From: Belliella buryatensis
GTDB lineage: Bacteria; Bacteroidota; Bacteroidia; Cytophagales; Cyclobacteriaceae
Length of the DNA: 64,000 bases
Direction: 5' to 3'
Assembly: GCF_900188245.1 (NCBI RefSeq)
Contig: NZ_FZOK01000008.1
Span: forward strand, 124,001-188,000
The notes below the pieces were generated by a model that had not been told where the DNA came from, ran no database searches, and saw only the letters and a list, made by a program, of their open reading frames with translations. Of the stretch, positions 54,315 to 63,252 are shown in pieces; position 1 is the stretch's first letter, and the number at the start of each line of letters is the position of its first letter. The position numbers and the translations under genes are program-made.

Positions 54315-55562
54315 TTATTGTTCAAATTCTTGTTTCAATATTCTGAAGATCTCATCAATGGTCTCTTCTTCCAATTCAGTTCTTCTCAGCAAGTCTTCTT
54401 TGCTTAGTGAAAGTACACTTTTTGCTGTATCTAAACCTGTCTTTTTGAGTTCGTCAATGATCCAGCCATCGATTTCATCCACAAACTCATCTAATACTAC
54501 ATCTTCTTCGTCTTCAATATCATTCAGCTCTCTGAAAACGTCAATCTCGAATCCCACCAATCTACTTGCAAGTCGAATATTGAACCCGCCTTTACCGATA
54601 GCCATAGAGACCTGATCAGGTTTAAGGAAAACTGAGATTCGCTTTTTGTCCTGATCTACCGTGATTGAGGTCACCTTTGCAGGGCTCAAGGCTCTGGATA
54701 CATAAAGATCAAGATTATCTGTATAATTGATTACATCGATGTTCTCGTTTTGAAGCTCTCTCACCACAGCGTGGATCCTGCTTCCTTTCATGCCTACACA
54801 AGCACCAACTGGATCAATCCTGTCATCATAAGATTCGACTGCTACTTTAGCACGCTCTCCTGGTTCTCTGACTATCTTCTTGATGGTAATCAAGCCATCA
54901 TAAACCTCAGGGACTTCATTTTCAAATAACCTTTCCAAAAATATAGGTGAGGTTCTTGACAAGATGATTCTTGGGTTTCCATTTACCATTTCCACCTTAT
55001 GAACGATGGCTCTCACAGTATCACCTTTTCTAAACCTATCTTTTGGAATCTGCTCTCCTTTAGGTAGGATAAGTTCGTTGCCTTCTCCATCCATCAAAAG
55101 CACTTCTCTACCTAAAATTTGGTAAACTTCAGCAGATATAATCTCGCCTACTAACTCTTCATACTGATTGAAAAGCAAATCTTTCTCCAAATCCTTAATT
55201 CTTTGAATCAAGGTCTGACGAGCCATCATGACAGCTCTCCTGCCGAACTCTTCTAGTTCAATTTTCTCATAAACTTCTTCACCTACTTCAAAATCAGGTT
55301 CAATTTTGCGAGCATCAGTCAAGCTGATTTTGTCAAAATCCCAGATATCCTCAGAATTATCGTCTACAATTTCTCTGATTCTCAATATCTCAAGATCACC
55401 TTTGTCAGCATTGATGGTCACATCAAAGTTTTCATCGGTCTCATACTTCTTGCGAATCATCGCTCTAAAAACATCTTCCAGAATACGGATCATCGTAGGA
55501 CGGTCCACATTTTTTGATCTTGCAAATTCTGCAAATGATTCTATAAGAACTTTAGCATCCAT
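54315..55562 (-). CDS. nusA: Transcription termination/antitermination factor NusA
   Basis: RNA polymerase-binding elongation factor. 415 aa: N-terminal domain (~1-125), S1 domain (~130-200), KH1 and KH2 (~205-345; GMKGSRIHAVVRELQNENIDV and GKGGFNIRLASRLVGFEIDV contain the GxxG loops). The C-terminus has an acidic stretch and one helical repeat, shorter than the two acidic repeats of E. coli NusA. 5 bases after the rimP stop, 68 bases before infB. Confidence 0.97.
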   Translation of the reverse strand: MDAKVLIESFAEFARSKNVDRPTMIRILEDVFRAMIRKKYETDENFDVTINADKGDLEILRIREIVDDNSEDIWDFDKISLTDARKIEPDFEVGEEVYEKIELEEFGRRAVMMARQTLIQRIKDLEKDLLFNQYEELVGEIISAEVYQILGREVLLMDGEGNELILPKGEQIPKDRFRKGDTVRAIVHKVEMVNGNPRIILSRTSPIFLERLFENEVPEVYDGLITIKKIVREPGERAKVAVESYDDRIDPVGACVGMKGSRIHAVVRELQNENIDVINYTDNLDLYVSRALSPAKVTSITVDQDKKRISVFLKPDQVSMAIGKGGFNIRLASRLVGFEIDVFRELNDIEDEEDVVLDEFVDEIDGWIIDELKKTGLDTAKSVLSLSKEDLLRRTELEEETIDEIFRILKQEFEQ

Positions 55563-55567
55563 TTTTT

Positions 55568-56038
55568 TTACTTAAAAGAGACTAGTACAATTGATTTCTT
55601 TATTTCTTCCAAAGGGAGTTCTACTTCTTCTTCTGTAGCTTTTTTTCCTTTTTCTTTTTTCTTCACCTTCAACTTAATTGCTGAAGATTCCACTGCAAGA
55701 AGTTCTCCTTCTAGTTCCTTGCTGTCAGTCAAGGTTACTTTGAGATTCCTGCCTACATTTTTTTGATATTGCCTTCTTGAACTTAAAGGGTAATCCACTC
55801 CGGGCGAAGAAACTTCTAACACATAGGCGGCATCTAAAAGCTCTTTGGCTTCTATCTCTTCACCCACTTGTCGACTAACAAATGCACAAGTATCTATACT
55901 GATACCATTATCTGCATCAAGCAAAATCTTTACCTGGGGCTTTCCTTTTCCCTCAATCACTTGAACATCCACTACGAAATGCTCTTGGTCAGGAAGGTGC
56001 TTTTCTACGATTTCTTCTATGGTTTGTTTTATACTCAT
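55568..56038 (-). CDS. rimP: Ribosome maturation factor RimP
   Basis: Assists 30S assembly. From the ATG at 56038 the product is 156 aa: VDVQVIEGKGKPQVKILLDADNGI (N-terminal domain), YVLEVSSPGVDYPLSS (family signature) and a C-terminal SH3-like domain with an extra basic insertion KKKEKGKKATEEE. Five residues could be added from an ATG at 56053. First gene of rimP-nusA-infB; a hairpin lies in its leader. Confidence 0.95.
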   Translation of the reverse strand: MSIKQTIEEIVEKHLPDQEHFVVDVQVIEGKGKPQVKILLDADNGISIDTCAFVSRQVGEEIEAKELLDAAYVLEVSSPGVDYPLSSRRQYQKNVGRNLKVTLTDSKELEGELLAVESSAIKLKVKKKEKGKKATEEEVELPLEEIKKSIVLVSFK

Positions 56039-56060
56039 ATTACTCTTTACCATAATGAAA

Positions 56061-56080
56061 GAGGGGACTGTCGTCCCCTC
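56061..56080 (-). promoter_or_regulatory. Hairpin in the rimP leader
   Basis: GAGGGGAC and GTCCCCTC form a perfect 8-bp stem with a 4-base loop, 23-42 bases before the rimP ATG. No T run follows, so it is not a terminator; it may control translation or mRNA stability. Confidence 0.45.
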
Positions 56081-56101
56081 CTATATTCGGCTAATACGCC
56101 A

Positions 56102-56109
56102 CAAATTTA
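56102..56109 (-). promoter_or_regulatory. Promoter -7 element of rimP-nusA-infB
   Basis: The minus strand reads TAAATTTG (TAnnTTTG), 63 bases before the rimP ATG; the transcript would begin just before the leader hairpin. No -33 TTG. Confidence 0.45.
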
Positions 56110-56143
56110 ATAAAATTATTTCCAGAAAAAAAAGCTTCCTTGA

Positions 56144-56317
56144 TATCCTCTTTATTTAAAGTCCCTGAAATCAAATATTATAGCTGAGACCTTGCTTGAA
56201 TATTTCCAATTTGAGGAGTTTTGGTATACTGCTTGCGCTTCAGGCAGCAAGTCATTGAAAGCTTTTGTATTACAACAATTGAAAAACGAGTATGACAGGC
56301 CTTTTTTTGTAGCATGA
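56144..56317 (+). pseudogene. Coding-like fragment without start codon
   Basis: An open frame of 57 codons between TGA (56141) and TGA (56315) has no ATG or GTG but reads like protein (AETLLEYFQFEEFWYTAC, then LKAFVLQQLKNEYDRPFFVA). It sits in the 412-base gap between rimP and mreB, close before the mreB promoter. It may be a gene remnant or chance. Confidence 0.25.
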
Positions 56318-56370
56318 AACATTGTTTCAAAAAAAAAGAGCATATTGATAAGAAATTGCAATTAAGATAA

Positions 56371-56378
56371 TAATTTTG
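56371..56378 (+). promoter_or_regulatory. Promoter -7 element of mreB operon
   Basis: TAATTTTG matches TAnnTTTG, 73 bases before the mreB ATG chosen here and inside the longer open frame, so the leader is about 65 bases. A TTG at 56345 is 23 bases upstream. Confidence 0.5.
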
Positions 56379-56450
56379 CTGTCCCACGTTTCATGTTATG
56401 CGTTCATAATGCTAACTTTAACAAATTCTCAATCAAAATTCAAACAAATA

Positions 56451-57479
56451 ATGGGTTTATTCGATTTTTTTTCGAGCGACATTGCTATTGACTTAGGTAC
56501 CGCAAATACACTAATCATCCATAAAGATAAAATCGTCGTAGACGAGCCATCCATCATTGCTATAGATCGGACTACCAATAGGGTCTTGGCAGTAGGAAAA
56601 GATGCGATGAACATGCACGAAAAAACGCATGAAAATATCAAGACAATTCGCCCATTGAAAGATGGTGTGATTGCTGATTTCTATGCGGCTGAGCAGATGA
56701 TCCGTGGATTGATCAAAATGATCCCAGGTCATAAGAAAGGCATGTTTCCTCAATCACATAGAATGGTAATCTGTATTCCTTCTGGAATTACGGAAGTAGA
56801 AAAAAGAGCCGTACGGGATTCTGCAGAGCATGCTGGTGCCAAGGAAGTTTACATGATCTATGAACCAATTGCTGCGGCCATAGGTATCGGGATTGATATC
56901 GAAAAGCCTATGGGCTCTATGATTGTTGATATAGGAGGAGGTACTACTGAAATCGCACTAATCGCACTTTCTGGTATAGTAGCAGATCAGTCTATTAGAG
57001 TAGCTGGTGACACTTTTACTAAAGACATTCTTGACTACATGCGTAGACAACACAACTTATTGATAGGTGAAAGATCTGCGGAAAAAGTGAAAATCGCTAT
57101 TGGCTCAGCTTTGACTGAATTGGATGATGCTCCCGAAGATTACGAAATTAGAGGCAGAGACTTGATGACAGGTATCCCTAAAGTGATCAAAGTATCTTAT
57201 TCTGAAATTGCATTTGCACTGGATAAGTCTGTTTCTAAAATAGAAGAAGCGGTATTGAAAGCTTTAGAAATTGCTCCTCCTGAGCTTTCAGCTGACATCT
57301 ATGACAATGGTATTCACCTCACAGGTGGTGGGGCATTACTCAAGGGACTGGATAAGCGTCTACATCAAAAAACAAAACTGCCTATTCACATCGCTGAAGA
57401 TCCATTAAGAGCAGTAGTAAGAGGAACAGGAACCGCCTTGAAAAATATTTCCAATTTTAGAACCGTTTTGATGACTTGA
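56451..57479 (+). CDS. mreB: Rod shape-determining protein MreB
   Basis: Bacterial actin that guides cell-wall elongation. From the ATG at 56451 it is 342 aa and begins MGLFDFFSSDIAIDLGTANTL, the standard MreB N-terminus. Phosphate-binding loops are visible as IDLGTANTLI and DIGGGTTEIA, and the C-terminal LTGGGALLKGLDKRL. An upstream extension to 56376 is rejected because the promoter element overlaps it. First gene of mreB-mreC-mreD-mrdA-rodA. Confidence 0.97.
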   Translation: MGLFDFFSSDIAIDLGTANTLIIHKDKIVVDEPSIIAIDRTTNRVLAVGKDAMNMHEKTHENIKTIRPLKDGVIADFYAAEQMIRGLIKMIPGHKKGMFPQSHRMVICIPSGITEVEKRAVRDSAEHAGAKEVYMIYEPIAAAIGIGIDIEKPMGSMIVDIGGGTTEIALIALSGIVADQSIRVAGDTFTKDILDYMRRQHNLLIGERSAEKVKIAIGSALTELDDAPEDYEIRGRDLMTGIPKVIKVSYSEIAFALDKSVSKIEEAVLKALEIAPPELSADIYDNGIHLTGGGALLKGLDKRLHQKTKLPIHIAEDPLRAVVRGTGTALKNISNFRTVLMT

Positions 57480-57486
57480 TGACTGA

Positions 57487-58320
57487 ATGCAGCGGATTTT
57501 ATTATTTCTCTACAGTTTAAGAGCATTTCTATTATTTGTTTTTTTGGAGGCAATCGCCATCTGGCTGATTGTCTCCTTCAATTCACAACAGGGCTCTGCC
57601 TTCTTCAACAGCTCTAACCAATTCAGCGGGAAGATTTTAGGAGCACAAAACAATATTTCTGACTACTTTACTCTAGCTGATGTAAATAAAAGACTACTAG
57701 ATACCAATGCAGAACTTTTGGCAGAGCTTGAAGTCTTGAGAAAACCTGCTGATAGTGTTTACATACAACTGGATAGTGTTTTTGAAAATAGTTTTGAATT
57801 TAAAGGAGCCAAAGTCATCAACAACTCCATTAGGTTAAGTCAAAATCACCTCACGATCAACAAAGGTGCAAATCAAGGAATCAAGCCAGGCATGGGAGTA
57901 TTCAACGGGCAAGGAGTAGTAGGGAGAGTAAAGGGTGTTTCCAATAATTTCGCTACAGTGATATCACTACTTCATACAGACCTTTTGGTCTCTTCCAAAA
58001 TTGAAAACTCCGAAGTCTTTGGTTCAATTAAATGGGACGGTAAGGATCCTAAATTTGCCAAAATGCTCTATGTACCTAGACATGTCAAAGTTCAAGCTGG
58101 AGATAAGGTAGTGACATCTGGATACAATGCCATCTTTCCTGAGGGAATAGCTATAGGTACCATCTCAGAAGTCAAACAAGGCTCTGACACCAACTATCTA
58201 GATATCACCATAGAACTTGCTACTGATTTCACAAGGGTTTCATACGTATATTTAGTAGAAAACTCAGTTGAGCAAGAATTAGACTCTTTGTACAATAGCT
58301 CTGGAATAAGTAATGAATAG
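57487..58320 (+). CDS. mreC: Rod shape-determining protein MreC
   Basis: Bitopic inner-membrane protein that forms filaments and activates PBP2. One N-terminal helix (~9-30), a coiled coil (~55-90, NKRLLDTNAELLAELEVL), and the double beta-barrel domain with NKGANQGIKPGMGVFNGQGVVG and VTSGYNAIFPEGIAIG. 277 aa. It starts 7 bases after mreB and overlaps mreD by 8 bases. Confidence 0.96.
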   Translation: MQRILLFLYSLRAFLLFVFLEAIAIWLIVSFNSQQGSAFFNSSNQFSGKILGAQNNISDYFTLADVNKRLLDTNAELLAELEVLRKPADSVYIQLDSVFENSFEFKGAKVINNSIRLSQNHLTINKGANQGIKPGMGVFNGQGVVGRVKGVSNNFATVISLLHTDLLVSSKIENSEVFGSIKWDGKDPKFAKMLYVPRHVKVQAGDKVVTSGYNAIFPEGIAIGTISEVKQGSDTNYLDITIELATDFTRVSYVYLVENSVEQELDSLYNSSGISNE

Positions 58321-58834
58321 CAGCAGGATTTTTATATTGATCGGAAGCTTCATCATATTTATGATGGTGCAAGTGCTCATACTCAAAAACTTGGTGCTAT
58401 TTGGTGTAGCTTTCTGCTTTTTGCATATCCTTTTTCTTTTTCTTTTACCTATAGAGACTAAGACTATCCCAAGCCTTTTGATCGCTTTTGGCTTAGGTTT
58501 GATTGTTGATCTATTCTATGATACTATTGGCATCCACACCGCTTCCCTCTTGATCATTGCATTTATTAGAAAGCCTTGGATAAAGATCCTCACACCTACT
58601 GGTGGCTATGATGACAACTTACAGCCTTCTATGCTCAATATGGGATTTGGCTGGTTTGCAACTTTCAGCTTGCCTTTGTTTTTGATTTACAATGCCAGTT
58701 TCTTTTTTATTGAAAGCTTGGGTACGAATTTATTTATCCCTGTCGTTCAAAAAATTATAGCGAGTACTATTTTTGTATTTGTAATGAGTATTATTGTCCA
58801 GCTGTTATTTTACAGAAGAAGGAGAGGAATATAA
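58313..58834 (+). CDS. mreD: Rod shape-determining protein MreD
   Basis: Integral inner-membrane protein of 173 aa with five to six helices, part of the elongasome. It has little sequence conservation; the call rests on size, hydrophobicity, LIVDLFYDTIGIH-like motif near residue 62 and position between mreC and mrdA. It overlaps mreC by 8 bases and mrdA by 1 base (TAATG). Confidence 0.93.
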   Translation: MNSSRIFILIGSFIIFMMVQVLILKNLVLFGVAFCFLHILFLFLLPIETKTIPSLLIAFGLGLIVDLFYDTIGIHTASLLIIAFIRKPWIKILTPTGGYDDNLQPSMLNMGFGWFATFSLPLFLIYNASFFFIESLGTNLFIPVVQKIIASTIFVFVMSIIVQLLFYRRRRGI

Positions 58835-60633
58835 TGAACGACAAAAGACCCATCGTCTTAATCATTGCCATTGCCCTGATAGGCATTATTTTACTGACCA
58901 AATTATTTCTGATACAAGTGGCTGACGACAGCTTTCTCAAAAGAGCTGAAAGAAATGCCGTGCAAAGATTAGTCGATCATCCTTACAGGGGATTAGTTTA
59001 TGACCGAACAGGAAAAATCCTTGTTTACAATAATCCACTTTTTGACTTGATGATCATTCCCAAAGAGTTTTCAGTACAAGACACAGCAAGGTTTTGTGAA
59101 ATCTTCAATATTTCGAAAGAACACCTGATTGAAGGTTATACTGCTGCTAGGAAGTATTCTTCAGTCAAGCCTTCACCATTGATCAAACAGATTTCAACGA
59201 CAGAGTTTGCCAAGATACAAGATTTTCTGATTGATTATCCTGGGCTTTTCGTCACCACTAGGTCTGTACGCTCCTATCCGCAACCTGTAGCAGCGAGTGC
59301 TTTGGGTTACATCGGTGAGATTAGTGCAAGGCAATTGGAAAGAGATACTGTGAAATACTATAGACAAGGTGATTTTGTTGGTCTTGCTGGACTAGAAGGA
59401 TTCTACGAAAAAGAACTTCGAGGAGTCAAAGGGGTCAAGTATAAAATGGTCAATGTGAAAGGTGTAGACAAAGGTTCTTTCAAGAATGGAGAATACGATA
59501 CAGCCTCCGTAGCTGGTCACAATTTAACATCTACAATTGACCTAGACTTACAGCAGTATGGTGAAAAATTGATGGGAGGCAAAGTTGGCTCAGTAGTAGC
59601 TATCGAACCAAAGACTGGTGAAATTCTTGCCATGATTTCTGCACCGACTTACGACCCGAATATCCTCACAGGATCACAGTTTGGCGCCAACTACATGAAT
59701 CTAAATCGGGATGAAAGCAAACCTCTCTTCAACCGACCCATCATGGCAACCTATCCTCCTGGCTCCATTTTCAAAATTGTGCAATCCTTAATCGGTCTTC
59801 AAATGGGGGTGTTGACACCTAATACCACCTATGCCTGCAACCGGTCACTTGTGGCATGTCACAATCACCCAAGCCCAGTCAATCTCTTTGGAGCAATCAG
59901 AAACTCTTGCAACCCCTACTACCATCAGGCCTATCGAGCTATGATCAATAGAGAAGTGTCTTCCAATACATTTAAAGATACTCAGATCGGATTAGATCAA
60001 TGGAGGGACAAGGTATTGGCATTTGGTCTTGGAGGTCCACTTGGTCTAGACATGAATAATGAAAAGGGCGGAAGTATTCCTACCTCTAATTACTATGACC
60101 GTGTCTATGGGCAAGGCAGATGGAGATATTCGACCATTTACTCACTATCTATTGGCCAAGGAGAAATGATGGTGACACCACTTCAGATGGCAAACTTGGC
60201 AGCGATTTTTGCCAACAAAGGCTATTACTATACCCCTCACCTGATCAAAGCTATAGATGGTGATCCCACTGGAATCAACCCTGAATATCGAACAAAAAGA
60301 GAAGTAGGCGTAGATGCCCATCACTTTGATTTGATTCAAGAAGCTATGGCAGAGGCAATATATGGTACAGCTGCAAGAGCAGCTATCTCAGATATCAGAA
60401 TTGCTGGAAAAACAGGAACTGCACAAAATCCACATGGAGAAGATCATTCTGTCTTCATAGCTTTTGCACCAAAAGATGATCCGAAAATTGCAATCGCAGT
60501 CTATGTAGAAAATGCTGGATGGGGTGGAAGAGCAGCGGCGAGTACAGCCTCATTGATGATCGAAAAATACATCAGAGGAGAAATCACAAGACCTGCGCTA
60601 GAAGAATATGTCTTAGCAGGAAAATTCATGTAA
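58834..60633 (+). CDS. mrdA: Penicillin-binding protein 2
   Basis: Class B transpeptidase that crosslinks peptidoglycan during elongation. N-terminal membrane anchor (~7-27), PBP dimerisation region (~40-225), transpeptidase domain with SIFK (nucleophile Ser311, Lys314), SCN (in RNSCNPYY) and the KTGTA motif near residue 530. 599 aa. A purine-rich AGAAGGAGAGG precedes the ATG, and its 5' end overlaps mreD by one base. Confidence 0.97.
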   Translation: MNDKRPIVLIIAIALIGIILLTKLFLIQVADDSFLKRAERNAVQRLVDHPYRGLVYDRTGKILVYNNPLFDLMIIPKEFSVQDTARFCEIFNISKEHLIEGYTAARKYSSVKPSPLIKQISTTEFAKIQDFLIDYPGLFVTTRSVRSYPQPVAASALGYIGEISARQLERDTVKYYRQGDFVGLAGLEGFYEKELRGVKGVKYKMVNVKGVDKGSFKNGEYDTASVAGHNLTSTIDLDLQQYGEKLMGGKVGSVVAIEPKTGEILAMISAPTYDPNILTGSQFGANYMNLNRDESKPLFNRPIMATYPPGSIFKIVQSLIGLQMGVLTPNTTYACNRSLVACHNHPSPVNLFGAIRNSCNPYYHQAYRAMINREVSSNTFKDTQIGLDQWRDKVLAFGLGGPLGLDMNNEKGGSIPTSNYYDRVYGQGRWRYSTIYSLSIGQGEMMVTPLQMANLAAIFANKGYYYTPHLIKAIDGDPTGINPEYRTKREVGVDAHHFDLIQEAMAEAIYGTAARAAISDIRIAGKTGTAQNPHGEDHSVFIAFAPKDDPKIAIAVYVENAGWGGRAAASTASLMIEKYIRGEITRPALEEYVLAGKFM

Positions 60634-60634
60634 T

Positions 60635-61909
60635 TTGAGACAAGACGATTTATACATCAACAAAATTGATTGGATTAGCATCCTGATATACGCCACTTTG
60701 GTTTGTATTGGATGGTTCAATATCTATGCTGCTGTCTATGATGAACAAGCAGCCAAAAGCATTTTTGATTTCTCTATCAACTCTGGTAAGCAATTGGTAT
60801 GGATAGGAACAGCGGTCTTGTTAATTACCATTATCATGGTCGCTGACTACCGACTATTTGAAAATCTCTCTCTGGTATTTTATGGAATTTTTGTATTCTT
60901 CTTGCTAATTACCCCATTTTTCGGAAAAGAAATCAATGGGCAAAGGGCATGGTTTGAGCTCGGCTCTTTTAGACTTCAGCCTGCTGAGTTTGCAAAATTT
61001 GCCACGGCTTTGGCCTTAGCCAAATTCATGGAAAGGCCGAGCTTTGACCTCAGTCAAACAAAGTATCAGTTACAGGCCGTGGCTATAATTATGATTCCTG
61101 TAGCTTTGATCATGCTACAACCTGATACAGGTAGTGCAATGGTCTATTCGGCTTTTTTTATCATGATGTATAGAGAAGGAATGCCACAGCGGTATTATGT
61201 CTTGGCGCTCACGTTGATCGCTGTATCATTATTGGCTTTGGGAATAGAGAATAACCTTTATTTGGTCATTGCTATAGCAGCAGTGGTACTTTTGATCATC
61301 CTTTTGGGCAAAAAATCTATCTCAAGAATTATTTCCCTATCACTTATCGGTGTTTTAGCGATTGGCTATGTCTACAGCTTGGAATATGTGGTTTCAAAAT
61401 TACCCCAACATCAGCAGAATCGAATCATGGTACTCTTTGATCCCGACTTGGATCCACTAGGTGTAGGCTGGAATGTCACTCAATCTAAAATTGCCATTGG
61501 TTCTGGAGGCTTTCTAGGAAAAGGCTATCTAGAAGGCACACAGACCAAGTTTGACTTTGTTCCAGAACAGCACACGGATTTTATATTTTGCACGCTTGGA
61601 GAAGAATTTGGCTGGACAGGGAGTTTTGTGGTTATTATTCTTTTTTGTGCCTTGCTGATCCGATTGATTTTCTTGGCTGAGCGACAGAAAACGCGATTCT
61701 CTAGAGTTTATGGGTACTGTGTGGTATCAATTCTTCTATTCCACTTTATGATCAATATCGCCATGACGATAGGATTATTCCCTGTGGTCGGAATACCGCT
61801 ACCATTCTTTAGCTATGGAGGTTCATCACTTTGGTCCTTTACCATTTTACTCTTCATCTTTATAAAGCTAGACTCGCATAGGATTCAATTACTCGGAAGA
61901 ATGAACTGA
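60635..61909 (+). CDS. rodA: Rod shape-determining protein RodA (SEDS glycosyltransferase)
   Basis: SEDS-family peptidoglycan polymerase, partner of PBP2. 424 aa, about ten helices; family sequences GRAW-like INGQRAWFELGSFRLQPAEFAK (in parts: RLQPAEFAK near residue 117), LQPDTGSAMVY, and near the C-terminus GIPLPFFSYGGSS. The start is TTG 1 base after the mrdA stop, which fits the family's usual short N-terminus; no closer ATG gives a better start. Last gene of the operon; converges on the DUF58 gene 2 bases away. Confidence 0.96.
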   Translation: MRQDDLYINKIDWISILIYATLVCIGWFNIYAAVYDEQAAKSIFDFSINSGKQLVWIGTAVLLITIIMVADYRLFENLSLVFYGIFVFFLLITPFFGKEINGQRAWFELGSFRLQPAEFAKFATALALAKFMERPSFDLSQTKYQLQAVAIIMIPVALIMLQPDTGSAMVYSAFFIMMYREGMPQRYYVLALTLIAVSLLALGIENNLYLVIAIAAVVLLIILLGKKSISRIISLSLIGVLAIGYVYSLEYVVSKLPQHQQNRIMVLFDPDLDPLGVGWNVTQSKIAIGSGGFLGKGYLEGTQTKFDFVPEQHTDFIFCTLGEEFGWTGSFVVIILFCALLIRLIFLAERQKTRFSRVYGYCVVSILLFHFMINIAMTIGLFPVVGIPLPFFSYGGSSLWSFTILLFIFIKLDSHRIQLLGRMN

Positions 61910-61911
61910 GA

Positions 61912-63252
61912 TTAGATTAACCCTCTAGCTTTCAATTCTAAGTACTTATTGATAGTATTGGTACTTAGCTCTTTGGGTTTGGTTAGGATGGTTTGGATAC
62001 CGTGACGGTTGAGCTCCTTGGCCATCAGTCTTTTATCATACATAAATTTAGCCGCTACAGTCTGCATAAAAACTTCTGAAATCCGCGCTGATTCCTGTCC
62101 TGCAACTTCTTCCAGTAGGGTATTTTCAAACATCACTACGACCAGCAGGTGTTGCTTTGCAATGGCTTTCAAGTACGGCAGCTGTCGTTCCAGTGCCGAA
62201 TGGTGCTCAAAATTGGTAAAGAGTATCACCATACTTCTTTGGCTCACTTTACGCTTCAGCCAAGTGTATAGCAGTCCAAAATCAGTATCCAAGTAATCTG
62301 TCTTCAAACCATATAGTAGCTCTAAAATCGAAAGCAGATGGGTCTTCCTATTGCTTGCAGCTAGTGAGCGGTGCATAACATGGGAAAAAGTGATCACACC
62401 AGCCTTATCCCCTTTTTTGATTGCAATATTTGAAAAAGCCAAGCAGCTATTAATCGCATAATCTAGCAAGCTAAGACCATCAAATGGCATTTGCATCACC
62501 CTTCCCATGTCTATAATCGAATAAATAGGTTGTGATTTTTCATCCTGAAACTGATTGACCATAAGGTCTGCGGCTTTAGCAGTAGCCTTCCAGTTGATAG
62601 AGCGTACATCATCGCCAAGGTTGTATTCCTTGATTTGCTCAAATTCTAGTGTATGCCCGATTCTCCTGATCTTTTTAAGCCCTTGCTCTACTCGGTAAGT
62701 ATTACTGGCTAAAAAATCATACTGTTGCATCTGTACAAATGATGGATAAACCTTTACCATTTGCCCTTTTTGAAAACTCAATCTACGCCTAACCAAGCCC
62801 AATCTACTCTGGATAAATACATGGAGGTCTCCAAAAAAATACTCCCCTCTTTCTAATGGGATCAATTGATATGATAAAATGCTCTCGGACCTACCTGCCA
62901 GAAATCCACTCAATTCAAAGTCACGCTTCTGAAACTGTATAGGGATTTCATCAATGATCACAAATTCTATTGGAATGTTGAGCTTATTCTCTAAGATAAG
63001 TTGCACTTCATTGCTATCAGAGTTAGAGAATTTCTCTGGAAGGATCCTAGTAGCTTGTAAAGGGTCTGAGTTTCTATAGAGTAAAACCAAATCCAATAAA
63101 AATACTACTCCCAAACTCCAAAGTAAAATCACAGCAATAGGAAATAATGCCGTAATCCAATAGGAAAGCAAGAAAATCAGGCTCAACCCAATCAACGTAA
63201 GGTAAAGTCTAAAACCAAGAAAGAGTTGTTGGATAAATTTTTTCACGATCAA
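61912..63252 (-). CDS. DUF58 domain protein
   Basis: 446 aa with two N-terminal helices (~12-55) and a soluble part with the DUF58 hallmark DVRSINWKATAKAADLMVNQF (in parts: RSINWKATAK near residue 217), followed by a vWA-like fold (SIIDMGRVMQM). DUF58 proteins occur with MoxR ATPases in gene clusters for chaperone-like or envelope functions. The start TTG (63252) overlaps the MoxR stop by 4 bases; a GTG at 63246 is an equally good start. Confidence 0.9.
   Translation of the reverse strand: MIVKKFIQQLFLGFRLYLTLIGLSLIFLLSYWITALFPIAVILLWSLGVVFLLDLVLLYRNSDPLQATRILPEKFSNSDSNEVQLILENKLNIPIEFVIIDEIPIQFQKRDFELSGFLAGRSESILSYQLIPLERGEYFFGDLHVFIQSRLGLVRRRLSFQKGQMVKVYPSFVQMQQYDFLASNTYRVEQGLKKIRRIGHTLEFEQIKEYNLGDDVRSINWKATAKAADLMVNQFQDEKSQPIYSIIDMGRVMQMPFDGLSLLDYAINSCLAFSNIAIKKGDKAGVITFSHVMHRSLAASNRKTHLLSILELLYGLKTDYLDTDFGLLYTWLKRKVSQRSMVILFTNFEHHSALERQLPYLKAIAKQHLLVVVMFENTLLEEVAGQESARISEVFMQTVAAKFMYDKRLMAKELNRHGIQTILTKPKELSTNTINKYLELKARGLI

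Noticed and set aside
56152-56361. Minus-strand frames of 69 codons between rimP and mreB
   Set aside because: Phe-rich, without homology I recognise, and opposite to a more protein-like plus-strand frame; no ribosome or promoter signals.
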